Source: Armatimonadota bacterium (lineage in GTDB: Bacteria; Armatimonadota; HRBIN16). From it: DNA of 64,000 nucleotides. Below are positions 36,098 through 44,877 of this stretch, one piece after another. The notes beneath the pieces were generated by a model. That model did not search any database and was not told where the DNA came from. It worked only from the letters and a program-made list of their open reading frames with translations. Position 1 is the first letter of the stretch. Every line of letters starts with the position of its first letter. The stretch lies in assembly GCA_026003175.1 (NCBI GenBank), contig BPGT01000006.1, positions 100,025-164,024 of the forward strand, written 5' to 3'. Position numbers and translations under genes: made by a program.

Positions 36098-37576
36098 GTG
36101 CCGACGGCGTGGCGTGTAGCGGTAGTGGCATTGTTGCTCGGCTTAGCGGCTGTGCGGATGTTGGCACAGTCGGCGGAACCTGTCGCCACGCTGCCGATCT
36201 TGCAGGCGTTGCGTTGGGATGAGAGTGTACTGCATATCGTCACCTCAGGCAAAGTCACTGTTCATCTCTTCACTTTGCGCGAGCCGTTGCGCGTGGTGAT
36301 TGACATTTCGCCCTGTACCCTGCCTGAATCAGCCATCCAGCCAGAGGGCGACACCCCCACTGCAGTGGAACGTCTGCGCTGGGCGCAGTTCAAGGAGGAA
36401 GTGGTGCGCGTGGTACTCGACCTGCGCGAGCATACCCAGTATGCGCTTTCCACCTCTGCCAGTGGGAACGAAGCCATGCTGGCGCTGGGAAGCTCGCCTG
36501 CGGAGGAAAACAAAAAGCCACGCCCCGCGGCACCATCCGCCAAGCCAGCTACGTCCCCCCCGCCTCCCGCCGAGCTGGTGCGAATGGAGTGGGAGCGCGA
36601 TAAGGAAGGAGCGCGCCTGCGCATGACGCTTAGCCGGAAAGTGCCGGTGCGTTTGCGCCCACTCAAAGAAGGCTACAGCACCCTGCTGGAGCTGCCTCAG
36701 GTGAAACCGGGCGCAGACCTACCTGTGGACTGGGGCGTGAAGCATCCGCTCATCGAAGAGGTACAGTTTTCGGGGGACGAAAAAGGCGTTCGCTCCGCGC
36801 TACTTGTTCGCACCACCCGCGCCGCTAGCCTGAGCGTGGAGTACGACAAGCAACAGCCAGTCATTACACTGGCGGTGAACCGCCCGCGCAACGCGCACGG
36901 CAAGCTCTCCGAGAAGCATATCGTGATAGACCCCGGACACGGAGGCACTTCCAAAGGGGCGGTAGGAAGAGATAAAGACTCGGTGGTGTACGAAAAAGAT
37001 ATTAACCTCGCCATCGCGCAAAGAGTGCAGGCATTGCTGCAGAAAGAGAAAGCCACCGTTACCATGACGCGCGAGGACGATAGCACGGTAGACCTCTACG
37101 ACCGCCCCAGGCTGGCGAATGAAAAAGGTGCAGACTTCTTCATCAGCATCCATTGCGACTCCACACCCCAGCCCAACTCCGCCAGCGGCACCACCACCTA
37201 CTACCACGCCTCTGACCCCGATGGGCGCGCGTTGGCTCAGGCGATACAGAAACACCTCGCTGCCGTAACGGGGCTGCCCAATCGTGGTGCGCAGACCGAC
37301 ACCGCCATCTACCAGTCGGGCTTTGCAGTGTTGCGTCGCAGTGAGATGCCGGCAGTGTTGATTGAGGTAGCGTACATCAACAACGACACGGACCGTGCGA
37401 AGCTGAAAGACCCCAAGTTCCAGCAAAAGGTGGCGGAAGCCATTGTAGCGGGGCTGAAAGCGTATATCGAGGGGGAGCGTGAGGAGCAGGTTGCCCAACA
37501 GCAGGAAGTGCAAATCCGCCCCGCTTCGGATAAAGGGGAGCCCGAGCCTCCAGTGCAAGAACCGGAGCAGCTGTAG
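36098..37576 (+). CDS. N-acetylmuramoyl-L-alanine amidase with AMIN domains
   Basis: 492 residues, GTG start after GAGGAGGTGG. A signal anchor (VAVVALLLGLAAVRMLA) leads into two AMIN-type beta domains (LRWDESVLHIVTSGKVTVHL; VRMEWERDKEGARLRMTLSR) for peptidoglycan/cell-pole binding. The Amidase_3 domain follows: KHIVIDPGHGGTSKGAVG (zinc His and Glu nearby), YEKDINLAIAQRVQALL, FFISIHCDSTPQPNSASGTT, PAVLIEVAYINNDTD. It cleaves the lactyl-amide bond of peptidoglycan. The GerMN gene behind it is a known companion. Confidence 0.92.
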   Translation: MPTAWRVAVVALLLGLAAVRMLAQSAEPVATLPILQALRWDESVLHIVTSGKVTVHLFTLREPLRVVIDISPCTLPESAIQPEGDTPTAVERLRWAQFKEEVVRVVLDLREHTQYALSTSASGNEAMLALGSSPAEENKKPRPAAPSAKPATSPPPPAELVRMEWERDKEGARLRMTLSRKVPVRLRPLKEGYSTLLELPQVKPGADLPVDWGVKHPLIEEVQFSGDEKGVRSALLVRTTRAASLSVEYDKQQPVITLAVNRPRNAHGKLSEKHIVIDPGHGGTSKGAVGRDKDSVVYEKDINLAIAQRVQALLQKEKATVTMTREDDSTVDLYDRPRLANEKGADFFISIHCDSTPQPNSASGTTTYYHASDPDGRALAQAIQKHLAAVTGLPNRGAQTDTAIYQSGFAVLRRSEMPAVLIEVAYINNDTDRAKLKDPKFQQKVAEAIVAGLKAYIEGEREEQVAQQQEVQIRPASDKGEPEPPVQEPEQL

Positions 37577-37578
37577 CG

Positions 37579-38085
37579 ATGAAGGCACTACGCTGGATAC
37601 TGGTTGTGTTGCTGCTGGCGGTGCTGGCGTTCGTGGCAGGCTACTGGTACACTAGCCGCCGCCCCACGCTGGCTCCCAGACCGACGGGCGTTGTGACCAA
37701 GCCTTCGGTGGTGGTGTATGTGCCGCATTTTGTAGATACACGCACCGAGTGGCAAGCAAAGCCTGTTCCTCTCTCGGAAGGAGAGGATGCGCTGCGTGTG
37801 GCACTGGAGCATTTGCTGATTACCCGCGATACCCCCTTCCCGCAGGGAACACGCCTGCTGAGGGTGAGGGTGCAGGATGGACTGGCTGAGGTGGACTTCA
37901 GTCGTGAGCTGATAGATAACTTCCCCGGTGGCTCCACTACCGAGGCGTGGATAGTGGAGAGCCTGTGCAAGACTCTGGCGCAGTTCTCGGATATAGAGAA
38001 GGTAAGGATTCTGGTGGAAGGCAAGCGAGTGGAGACCATCGGCGAGCATATAGACATCGGTGAGCCGATACCGGTACGCCAGTGA
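37579..38085 (+). CDS. GerMN-domain lipoprotein-like/membrane-anchored protein
   Basis: 168 residues. One N-terminal membrane segment (WILVVLLLAVLAFVAGYWY) then a GerMN domain: VVVYVPHFVDTRTEWQAKPV, EDALRVALEHLLITRDTPFP, LRVRVQDGLAEVDFSREL, IVESLCKTLAQFSDIEKVRI. GerM is a sporulation lipoprotein in Bacillus, but GerMN domains also occur in non-sporulating bacteria beside amidases, where a peptidoglycan role is presumed. Two bases separate it from the amidase. Confidence 0.85.
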   Translation: MKALRWILVVLLLAVLAFVAGYWYTSRRPTLAPRPTGVVTKPSVVVYVPHFVDTRTEWQAKPVPLSEGEDALRVALEHLLITRDTPFPQGTRLLRVRVQDGLAEVDFSRELIDNFPGGSTTEAWIVESLCKTLAQFSDIEKVRILVEGKRVETIGEHIDIGEPIPVRQ

Positions 38086-38171
38086 GAAGTAGGAACTTTG
38101 GGCGAGCAATGGCAGTCAGATGTTCGGTAGGGGATACCAGCTAACTGGGGGATTCACAAGCCAAACCGGGT

Positions 38172-38825
38172 TTGCTATACGGCGTCTACTCGTATCGGGA
38201 AGCTGCACGCCTGCTTCAGGTTAGCTGGCAACGAGTCGCACGGTGGGCGGAAGGCTATCTTTTTGAGGTGAAGTACGGCTATCGGTTTTCTGCACCTGTT
38301 CTGCAGTCATCTGAGCATCGTCGAGGAGTTCTTTCGTTCCCGGAATTGATGGAGCTATTTTTCGTCAGGGAGTATTCCGCTCTGGGAGTTCCTCTACCCC
38401 ATATTCGAGCAACGGCAGAGGCGTTGGCTAAAGAATTAGGACCCTTCCCGTTCACCAGGAAACGGTTGCTTGTGGGCGGTAGGGAGCTGCTGGTGCGTCA
38501 CGGCGAAGATATTCTGCGTCGCCCAGATATTGGTCAACTGGTGGCGGATTTTGCTGAATCGCTCGTTCGCCACGTAGAACTTGAGGCTGACGAGGTCAGT
38601 CGTTACTATCCGCCAACCTTCGAGAGGGAAGTACTCCTAGACAGGCAAATTCGTGCAGGTGAGCCTGTCGTTTGGGAAGCTGACTATGCCATCCCTACGC
38701 GCGTAATTTACGATTTATGGGAAACGGAGAAGGACGTGGATTCGGTAGCAGATTACTTCAGCATTCCTCCTCACAAAGTCTCTGTAGCCATCAGATACGA
38801 AAGCGAATGGCGACTGGTCGCGTAA
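38172..38825 (+). CDS. DUF433-type antitoxin/regulator
   Basis: 217 residues from a TTG at 38172 (GVYSYREAARLLQVSWQRVA, a helix-turn-helix read as winged/MerR-like). The C-terminal ~75 residues (LDRQIRAGEPVVWEADYAIP, LWETEKDVDSVADYFSIP, HKVSVAIRYE) match DUF433, an antitoxin domain usually paired with a DUF5615 PIN-like toxin. The overlapping next frame begins exactly such a toxin but is truncated. No clear ribosome site precedes the start. Confidence 0.75.
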   Translation: MLYGVYSYREAARLLQVSWQRVARWAEGYLFEVKYGYRFSAPVLQSSEHRRGVLSFPELMELFFVREYSALGVPLPHIRATAEALAKELGPFPFTRKRLLVGGRELLVRHGEDILRRPDIGQLVADFAESLVRHVELEADEVSRYYPPTFEREVLLDRQIRAGEPVVWEADYAIPTRVIYDLWETEKDVDSVADYFSIPPHKVSVAIRYESEWRLVA

Positions 38826-38940
38826 AACTTCTTTTCGACGAGAACATCTCGCATCGACTGGTGGATTTCCCTCATCACGAATCGCGCCTTGCGGAGATGC
38901 ACCATCTGCGGACGGTTGGTTGGAGTGGGAAAAGGTTTCT
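38807..38940 (+). pseudogene. Truncated DUF5615 (PIN-like) toxin
   Basis: Begins ATGGCGACTGG, overlapping the DUF433 stop: MATGRVKLLFDENISHRLVDF matches the DUF5615 N-terminus (KLLFDENLSxRL, catalytic Asp-Glu). After ~25 residues the similarity stops (HHESRLAEMHHLRTVGWSG) and the frame runs into the converging methyltransferase. The remaining acidic residues of the PIN-like site are lost, so the toxin should be dead. Confidence 0.6.
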
Positions 38941-39918
38941 CTATAGCTTGCTCTCGCTCAACACAAACACCCCCGAATCGGCTTCTCCTGTGCGATTGAG
39001 GTGCTCGGTGAGGCGAGCAAACTCTCGCCACTGGGAGCGGGTGTGCATATCAGGGCGATGCTGGCTACCCGGAATGCCTTTTCGATACAGCTCGCTGGCG
39101 TGAAGATGCAAAGGCAGGGCGTCAAAGCCGACGTGTTCTACCCTGTACCCACACCGTTCAGCCAGAGCTTTCATGCCCTGCACAGAGGGGATACTGAGAT
39201 GGCGCGGGGCGTCCAGCTGGAACCAGTCGATACCGTAGTGTTTCCAGTGATACGAGCCTGCCAGCGGTAAGCGTACCAGCACCTTGCCCCCGGGCTTCAG
39301 CAACCGCTTTGCCAGCGTGAGCTCGCCTTCAGGGTCGGGCACATGTTCCAGCACGTGGTGGTACATCAGCACATCGTATGGCGGCGGCTGCGCGTCCACA
39401 TGCTCCTTGAGCGTGCGCCGATAGACAGCAACTCTGCCTCCGATGGGCTGGTCGGACGGGTAATAGGGGTCAATGCCTTCCACATTGCGAAAACCCACCT
39501 GATGCATGATGAGCAACAACAGTCCGCTGCCACAGCCTACATCCAGCACGCGCGCTTCGGGTGAGAGGTTCAGCAGGCGAACACTGCGCACGCGCGGGTC
39601 CTGCTGGGGATGTAGCAGCAGCACCAGCCTGCCCAGCAACCCCTTGCCCGTGGCTACTGTGCGGTCGCGCCAGGTGCGGATAACGCCCAGCACACCCTGA
39701 TAGTAGCTATCGGGCAGGGTATTGTAGGCGTCGTATTCGGGTGGATAGTAGCGCGTCAGGTCGTCAGGCGGTTGCAGGATTTGCAGGGAACCGCACTGCG
39801 CGCACTCGGCGTAATCGAACTCGCCCTCCATGCCGAAGAGCCTCTCTCGCGCAGTGAAAGCGCGCGCTGCAGTAGTAGATTGGCACCAGAGACACCGGTA
39901 GTTTACAACAGACATCAT
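38941..39918 (-). CDS. Class I SAM-dependent methyltransferase with N-terminal zinc-ribbon
   Basis: 325 residues from MMSVVNYRCLWCQSTTAARA. An N-terminal CLWC...CAQC pair (zinc ribbon) is followed by the methyltransferase fold: ARVLDVGCGSGLLLLIMHQ (motif I), VEGIDPYYPS, YDVLMYHHVLEHVPDPEGEL (motif post-II), and LLKPGGKVLVRLPLAGSYHW. This architecture (Methyltransf_23) is common in glycan and polyketide modification islands. No sugar genes flank it directly. The start follows AGAGAGGTTGCAA. Confidence 0.82.
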   Translation of the reverse strand: MMSVVNYRCLWCQSTTAARAFTARERLFGMEGEFDYAECAQCGSLQILQPPDDLTRYYPPEYDAYNTLPDSYYQGVLGVIRTWRDRTVATGKGLLGRLVLLLHPQQDPRVRSVRLLNLSPEARVLDVGCGSGLLLLIMHQVGFRNVEGIDPYYPSDQPIGGRVAVYRRTLKEHVDAQPPPYDVLMYHHVLEHVPDPEGELTLAKRLLKPGGKVLVRLPLAGSYHWKHYGIDWFQLDAPRHLSIPSVQGMKALAERCGYRVEHVGFDALPLHLHASELYRKGIPGSQHRPDMHTRSQWREFARLTEHLNRTGEADSGVFVLSESKL

Positions 39919-39963
39919 TTGCAACCTCTCTGCAGTGTGGAAGGATTGTGCCGATACATGCTG

Positions 39964-40153
39964 TGAGGGTGTTCGAGAATTGTTGAGAAGTTGGTTGTAG
40001 CGCAAGGAGAGAGGCGTTCTTGCTATCCCCGCCTTACCTCACCCCCGTCCCCTCTCCTACGAGGAGAGGGGCGTTCCCCCTTCCCTTGCAGGGAAGGGGG
40101 CAAGGGGGTTAGGTTATCTATCCATTCAACCAGCAATTTCGAACACCCTCACA
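39964..40153. repeat. Possible MITE-like element with ~20-bp terminal inverted repeats
   Basis: TGTGAGGGTGTTCGAGAATTG (from 39963) and CAATTTCGAACACCCTCACA (40134-40153) are near-perfect inverted repeats about 150 bases apart, enclosing two further palindromes around CCCCTCTCCTACGAGGAGAGGGG and CCCCTTCCC...GGGAAGGGGG. No coding capacity; only one copy in the window. Confidence 0.55.
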
Positions 40154-40205
40154 TGCTGTTGACACTTATTCCTTCTGTTTGGGTACAGGTTGAGGTGATT
40201 CCCCC

Positions 40206-41540
40206 ATGTGGACATACTCTCCCGAAAGGATTCTGCAGGCGGCTCAGCGGTGGTGGGGATGGATGCCGCACCCGGCGCAGCGCGAGTGGATGCTGGATAA
40301 TCACCCTGTGAAGGTAGCAGCATGTGGAAGGCGTTGGGGCAAAACCGAATCGCTGGCAGTGGAAACCGCCGCCGTGGCCCTGCTGTATCCGGGCATTCGA
40401 CAGGTCATCGTTGCCCCCACATTAGACCAGGCGAATATCCTCTTCGAGCGTACACTGGAGCTGCTTCAGGCGTGGGCGGAGGGGACAGGAGGCAAGCTCC
40501 TTGTACGTACCACCCCCTATCCCCGCGTGCGTGTCAACGAGGGCGAAATTACCGCTCGCAGTGCCTACCGCCAGGCGCGTTCCCTGCGCGGCAGGAGCGC
40601 ACACCGCATTGTGGTGGACGAAGCCGCCTACCTTACCGAAGAGGTCGTCCCGCAGGTACTAATGCCCATGCTGGCGGACACCGAAGGGCAGCTGGTGTTG
40701 CTTTCCACTCCCTTCGGTAGGAACCATTTCTGGCAATGGTTCCAGCGTGGGCAATCGGGCACGGTGTGTCGCAGCTTCCGCTTCCCTACCTCCAGCAACC
40801 CACGTATCTCCCCACACTTCCTGCAAATGCAGAGGCAGTTGCTTACAGAGAGGCAGTTCGCCATCGAGTATGAGGCGGAGTTTGCGGACGACGCGGGCGC
40901 GGTGTTCCCGCAGGCGGTAATTGAGGCATGTATCCAGCCCCACCTGGCGGACGCCAAACCTGAACCGACCTGTGCTGTCGCCGGGGTGGATTGGGGGCGT
41001 TATCGTGACTTCACCGCGCTGGTGGTGCTGCGCGAGTCTGGCGGGCGACTGCAGGCGGTGCACGTGGAACGCTTGCCGAGCGCGGCATGGCAGGTGCAGA
41101 TAGAGCGTTTGATACAACGTCTGGAAACGTGGTGGATTCGCGCTGTGTGTTGCGACGCCACCGGCATGGGCGACCCGTTGGTGGAGACGTTCCAGCAGCG
41201 TATCAATGACAACCGGATGGGAACCCGGGTCGATCCGGTGACTTTTACCGCCTCTACGAAACGGATGATGGTAGACTCTCTCGTGCTGGCGATGGAGCAG
41301 GGGAGGGTAGCGATACCTCCTCACCCTGGCCTGCTGCGCGAACTGCACGCCTTCACCGCTAGCCGAACCGCCTCCGGCAACATCTGCCTGCAGGCGCAGG
41401 GCAGCGAGCATGACGACATGGTGATTGCGCTTGCGCTGGCAGTTCACGCCGCAGCCCAAAACCCACTAAGCGCACCCAGCACGCGTATACTCACCGGCGG
41501 CAGGAGAAGAGCATGGGGGACAGGAGCATTCTCTGGCTGA
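40206..41540 (+). CDS. Solitary phage terminase large subunit-like protein
   Basis: 444 residues. ATPase half: Walker A AACGRRWGKTESLA (residues ~38-51), VIVAPTLDQANILFERTL, Walker B RIVVDEAAYLTEEV, coupling motif VLLSTPFGRNHFWQW. Nuclease half (RNase H fold): CAVAGVDWGRYRDFTALVVL (first Asp), AVCCDATGMGDPLVET (second), and GSEHDDMVIALALA (third Asp). All catalytic residues look intact. There are no portal, capsid or tail genes around it; a domesticated or remnant packaging enzyme. A weak TTGACA-N17-GGTACA lies at 40159-40187. Confidence 0.88.
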   Translation: MWTYSPERILQAAQRWWGWMPHPAQREWMLDNHPVKVAACGRRWGKTESLAVETAAVALLYPGIRQVIVAPTLDQANILFERTLELLQAWAEGTGGKLLVRTTPYPRVRVNEGEITARSAYRQARSLRGRSAHRIVVDEAAYLTEEVVPQVLMPMLADTEGQLVLLSTPFGRNHFWQWFQRGQSGTVCRSFRFPTSSNPRISPHFLQMQRQLLTERQFAIEYEAEFADDAGAVFPQAVIEACIQPHLADAKPEPTCAVAGVDWGRYRDFTALVVLRESGGRLQAVHVERLPSAAWQVQIERLIQRLETWWIRAVCCDATGMGDPLVETFQQRINDNRMGTRVDPVTFTASTKRMMVDSLVLAMEQGRVAIPPHPGLLRELHAFTASRTASGNICLQAQGSEHDDMVIALALAVHAAAQNPLSAPSTRILTGGRRRAWGTGAFSG

Positions 41541-41587
41541 CTCCATCGTATAACGCATACCACCTGTCCCCTTATGCAGAAAACGGT

Positions 41588-42259
41588 CTATTGCCTGCTG
41601 GCGTTGAACCGCGTGGTGAACGATAGTCCAAAGGTGCTCTCCTTGCTGGGATGGAACCACCACAACCCCACCTGCCACTCGCCCACCCGTCGGATGAGCG
41701 CGAGGTTGTACAGGGTAGGTTCTCCTGGCATGCTGCCCGTATGCAGGTAGAACATCAGCCCCGTATCCTGCGACAGGATGAGCGACCCTGCTAACACACC
41801 GATGTTGCGCCCGTTGCGCAGGCGTTCAAACCCGGTGACCAGCGAGAGGTCTCCAAAGGACCTGATCGCAAAGGCGTAGAACCCCTCTTGCTCACGCACA
41901 TTGGACGAAGAGAAGCCATACCCCATCAGCACATCAAAGGGTATTCCCTCTCCACTGCGCAGCGGATGCCAGGTGAATATCATTGAGAAGCGGTTGCCCA
42001 TGCGGCTGTATCCCGCGCCGACGTCCAGACGAGACGTCACTCCCGTGCGCAACCACACCTTTGCCCGGTTCTCTTCCGAGTTACCCGACACCATGCCGAA
42101 CAGCGATACCTGACCGGGCGGTACAGTGAACTCCTGATACCCAACATCCAGCGACCCGCGCTGGTGTGACTGTATCACCGTTCAAGCAGGGCAACCGCTG
42201 TCCTGGGCACGAGCTATCACAGCGAGGAAGAGTAAGCCAAACCAAAACAGATAGCGCAT
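41588..42259 (-). pseudogene. Outer-membrane-like beta protein interrupted by an in-frame TGA
   Basis: From ATG 42259 (AAAGGAGATAAGCT upstream) the frame begins as a signal peptide, MRYLFWFGLLFLAVIARAQD, then meets TGA at about 42181 and continues without a shift into VIQSHQRGSLDVGYQEFTVP and beta-strand repeats (GVTSRLDVGAGYSRMGNRFS; LSLVTGFERLRNGRNIGVLA; TFGLSFTTRF, aromatic C-terminus). It looks like a ~225-residue OM barrel with a single nonsense codon; a GTG at 42178 could restart translation without a signal. Confidence 0.6.
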
Positions 42260-42344
42260 AGCTTATCTCCTTTCTACAGGTTGTAGAAAATATACCCTGT
42301 ATACGCAGACAGATACAAGACCCGCACAATGCTGCTTACGGGAG

Positions 42345-42373
42345 TTGCGTGCTCGCTCTCTGCTTGTTACAAT
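42345..42373 (+). promoter_or_regulatory. Probable sigma70 promoter of the sugar-transporter fusion gene
   Basis: TTGCGT, 17 bases, TACAAT, 33 bases before the start codon at 42406. Confidence 0.6.
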
Positions 42374-42405
42374 AGAGTCACAGGCGAGAGGAAGGCGGAG
42401 AAAGG

Positions 42406-44862
42406 ATGCGAGAGAGGCTACAGGGTGCCCTGCCGTGGGCTGTGTTGCTTGTGGTGTTACTGGGCGTCATCGCCGCATCGTGGACGCTGGCAAAACGCGC
42501 ACCGGAGTCACCGCGCAAGGTGAAACTGGTAGTTTGGGGACTGCAGCTGGGCGAGGAGAGCGCGGGGTTGCGCGCGCAGGTGAAGGAGTTCGAACGCCGC
42601 TACCCGTATATCGAGGTGAGCCTGCTATCGATGGGGGCGGGGCGGATGAACCCGCAGAAGCTGATGACCGCCATAGTGGGCAATGTTGCCCCAGACGTTA
42701 TCTTCCAGGACCGCTTCACCATCGGTGACTGGGCGTCGCGCGACGCCTTTCGTCCACTGGACGACCTCATCGCCCGCGACCGCAATCAGCCCGACGGCAT
42801 CCGCCCGGAGGAGTTTTATAACGCCTGCTGGCAGGAGGCGTGTTACAAGGGCAAGGTGTACGCCATCCCCGCCGGTACCGACGACCGCGCCCTTTACTAC
42901 AATAAGCAGCTGTTCCGCGAAGCGGGGCTGGACCCCAACCGTCCGCCACAAACGTGGGAGGAGCTGTTAGAGTACGCCAAAAAGCTCACCAAACGCAACC
43001 CCGACGGCACGTACCAGCGCATCGGGTTCATTCCCAACTACGGCAACTCGTGGCTGTACCTATACTCGTGGCAGAATGGCGGTGAGTTCATGTCGCCCGA
43101 TGGGCGCAAGTGCACGCTGAACAACCCGCGCACCGTCCAGGCGCTGGAGTGGCTGGTGAAGGTGTATGACGAACTAGGTGGCGCGAAAAACATCAACGCC
43201 TTCGCCTCCGGCTTCCAGACGAACGAGATGGACCCGTTTCTCATCGGCAAAGTGGCGATGAAGATAGACGGTAACTGGGTACTGAACAACATCGCCCGCT
43301 ACAAGCCCGACCTGGATTTCGGGGTGGCTCCTGCGCCTGTTCCCGCGGCGCGACTGCGCGGGGAACCGCCTTTTGAGGGGCAGCCGAAGTTTATTACGTG
43401 GTCTGGAGGGTTCTCGTTTGCCATCCCACGTGGGGCAAAGCATGTGGAGGAGGCGTGGTTGTTCATCAAGTGGATGAGCGGTGTAGAAAGTAACCTGATT
43501 TCCGCCCGCGCGCAGAAAGCATGGAACGAAAGCAAGGGACGTCCCTTCGTGCCGGGGCTATCTGCCAACTTGAAGGTGAACGAAGCAGTATTCAAAGAGT
43601 TCGCGCCCAAATCCGCCAAGTTCCGCGAACCGTTGCGGATGTTCATTGACCTGATGCAGGTATCACGCTTCCGCCCGGTGACCTTCGTGGGGCAGAGGTT
43701 GTGGGACGAGCATGTACGCGCTTTCGATATGGCTATCCTGCACGAGATGACCCCCAAACAGGCATTAGACGCGGGGGCTTTGACGGTGCAGCGCGAGCTG
43801 GATAAGGTGTTCACCCGCGAGAAGTATCCCATTCTGGACATCCGCCTGCCGATGGCACTGATCGCGCTGGGGTTGCTGGCGTTTGTGGTAGTTGTCTCGA
43901 TGCTGGCAAAGCGGTCGGGTCCGGTGGGCAAGCTGGGGCGTCCCGAGGCGGTTGCGGGATACCTGTTCGCTTCGCCGTGGATTGTCGGTTTCTTCCTGTT
44001 TACGGCAGGACCCATTCTAGCGTCCATCGTGTTCAGCTTCTGTGACTACGACGTGTTGCATCCGCCGCGGTATATCGGCTTGCTGAACTATAAGGAACTG
44101 CTGACGGTGGATTTCGGTTTCCTCGGCAAAGCCTTTTACAACGCGGGCTATCTGGCGTTTTTCGGCATCCCGCTGGGCATGACGACGGGCTTAGCCATCG
44201 CCATGTTGCTGAACACGCAGGTGCGCGGCATGAGCGGTTACCGCACCGCGTATTATATGCCCTCCATTGTGCCGGTGGTGGCATCGGCGGTGCTGTGGGC
44301 GTGGATACTCAACGGTGATCCGAACAGGGGATTGATTAACGCTGCCTGGAAAGCCACGCTAGGGCAGTGGTTCGGTTGGGCGCCGCCCGGGTGGTTTGGC
44401 GTGCCAGAGTGGAGCAAACCCGGTTTGATTGTGATGGGATTGTGGGGCGCAGGCGGGGGGATGATCCTCTGGCTGGCTGGATTGCAGGGTGTGCCGGCGC
44501 ACCTGTACGAAGCTGCTGAGCTGGACGGCGCGAGCAGCTGGGCGAAGTTTCGCCACGTGACCCTGCCGATGCTTTCGCCCTACATCTTCTTCAACCTCAT
44601 CATGGGCACCATCCATGCCTTGCAGGAGTTTGACCGCATCTACATTCTGGGCGGCGTCGGGGCAGGAACGAGCAGCACCGGCCCGGGCGACAGCCTGCTG
44701 GTGCCGGTGATGTATCTGTTCAACAACGCCTTCACCTATTTCAAGATGGGCTATGCTTCCGCGTTAGCGTGGATTATCTTCATCATCATCCTCGTGCTGA
44801 CGTTGATTCAGCTCAAGCTCGCCCCGCGCTGGGTGCACTACGAAGCGGAGAAGGGGAAATGA
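42406..44862 (+). CDS. ABC sugar transporter: solute-binding protein fused to MalF-type permease
   Basis: 818 residues; two usually separate proteins in one chain. Residues ~1-30 are a membrane anchor; ~37-440 a MalE-type solute-binding domain (KLVVWGLQLGEES, APDVIFQDRFTIGDW, YAIPAGTDDRALYYNKQLF, WSGGFSFAIPRGAKHVEEAW). From ~485 on, seven to eight membrane segments follow, with the MalF-type GYLFASPWIVGFFLFTAGP and the EAA coupling loop YEAAELDGASSWAKFRHVTL. Known fusions of this kind tether the binding protein to its transporter. The partner MalG-type permease should follow; only its first codons (MSTGS) remain at 44859. Confidence 0.9.
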   Translation: MRERLQGALPWAVLLVVLLGVIAASWTLAKRAPESPRKVKLVVWGLQLGEESAGLRAQVKEFERRYPYIEVSLLSMGAGRMNPQKLMTAIVGNVAPDVIFQDRFTIGDWASRDAFRPLDDLIARDRNQPDGIRPEEFYNACWQEACYKGKVYAIPAGTDDRALYYNKQLFREAGLDPNRPPQTWEELLEYAKKLTKRNPDGTYQRIGFIPNYGNSWLYLYSWQNGGEFMSPDGRKCTLNNPRTVQALEWLVKVYDELGGAKNINAFASGFQTNEMDPFLIGKVAMKIDGNWVLNNIARYKPDLDFGVAPAPVPAARLRGEPPFEGQPKFITWSGGFSFAIPRGAKHVEEAWLFIKWMSGVESNLISARAQKAWNESKGRPFVPGLSANLKVNEAVFKEFAPKSAKFREPLRMFIDLMQVSRFRPVTFVGQRLWDEHVRAFDMAILHEMTPKQALDAGALTVQRELDKVFTREKYPILDIRLPMALIALGLLAFVVVVSMLAKRSGPVGKLGRPEAVAGYLFASPWIVGFFLFTAGPILASIVFSFCDYDVLHPPRYIGLLNYKELLTVDFGFLGKAFYNAGYLAFFGIPLGMTTGLAIAMLLNTQVRGMSGYRTAYYMPSIVPVVASAVLWAWILNGDPNRGLINAAWKATLGQWFGWAPPGWFGVPEWSKPGLIVMGLWGAGGGMILWLAGLQGVPAHLYEAAELDGASSWAKFRHVTLPMLSPYIFFNLIMGTIHALQEFDRIYILGGVGAGTSSTGPGDSLLVPVMYLFNNAFTYFKMGYASALAWIIFIIILVLTLIQLKLAPRWVHYEAEKGK

Positions 44863-44877
44863 GCACAGGGTCCGATA

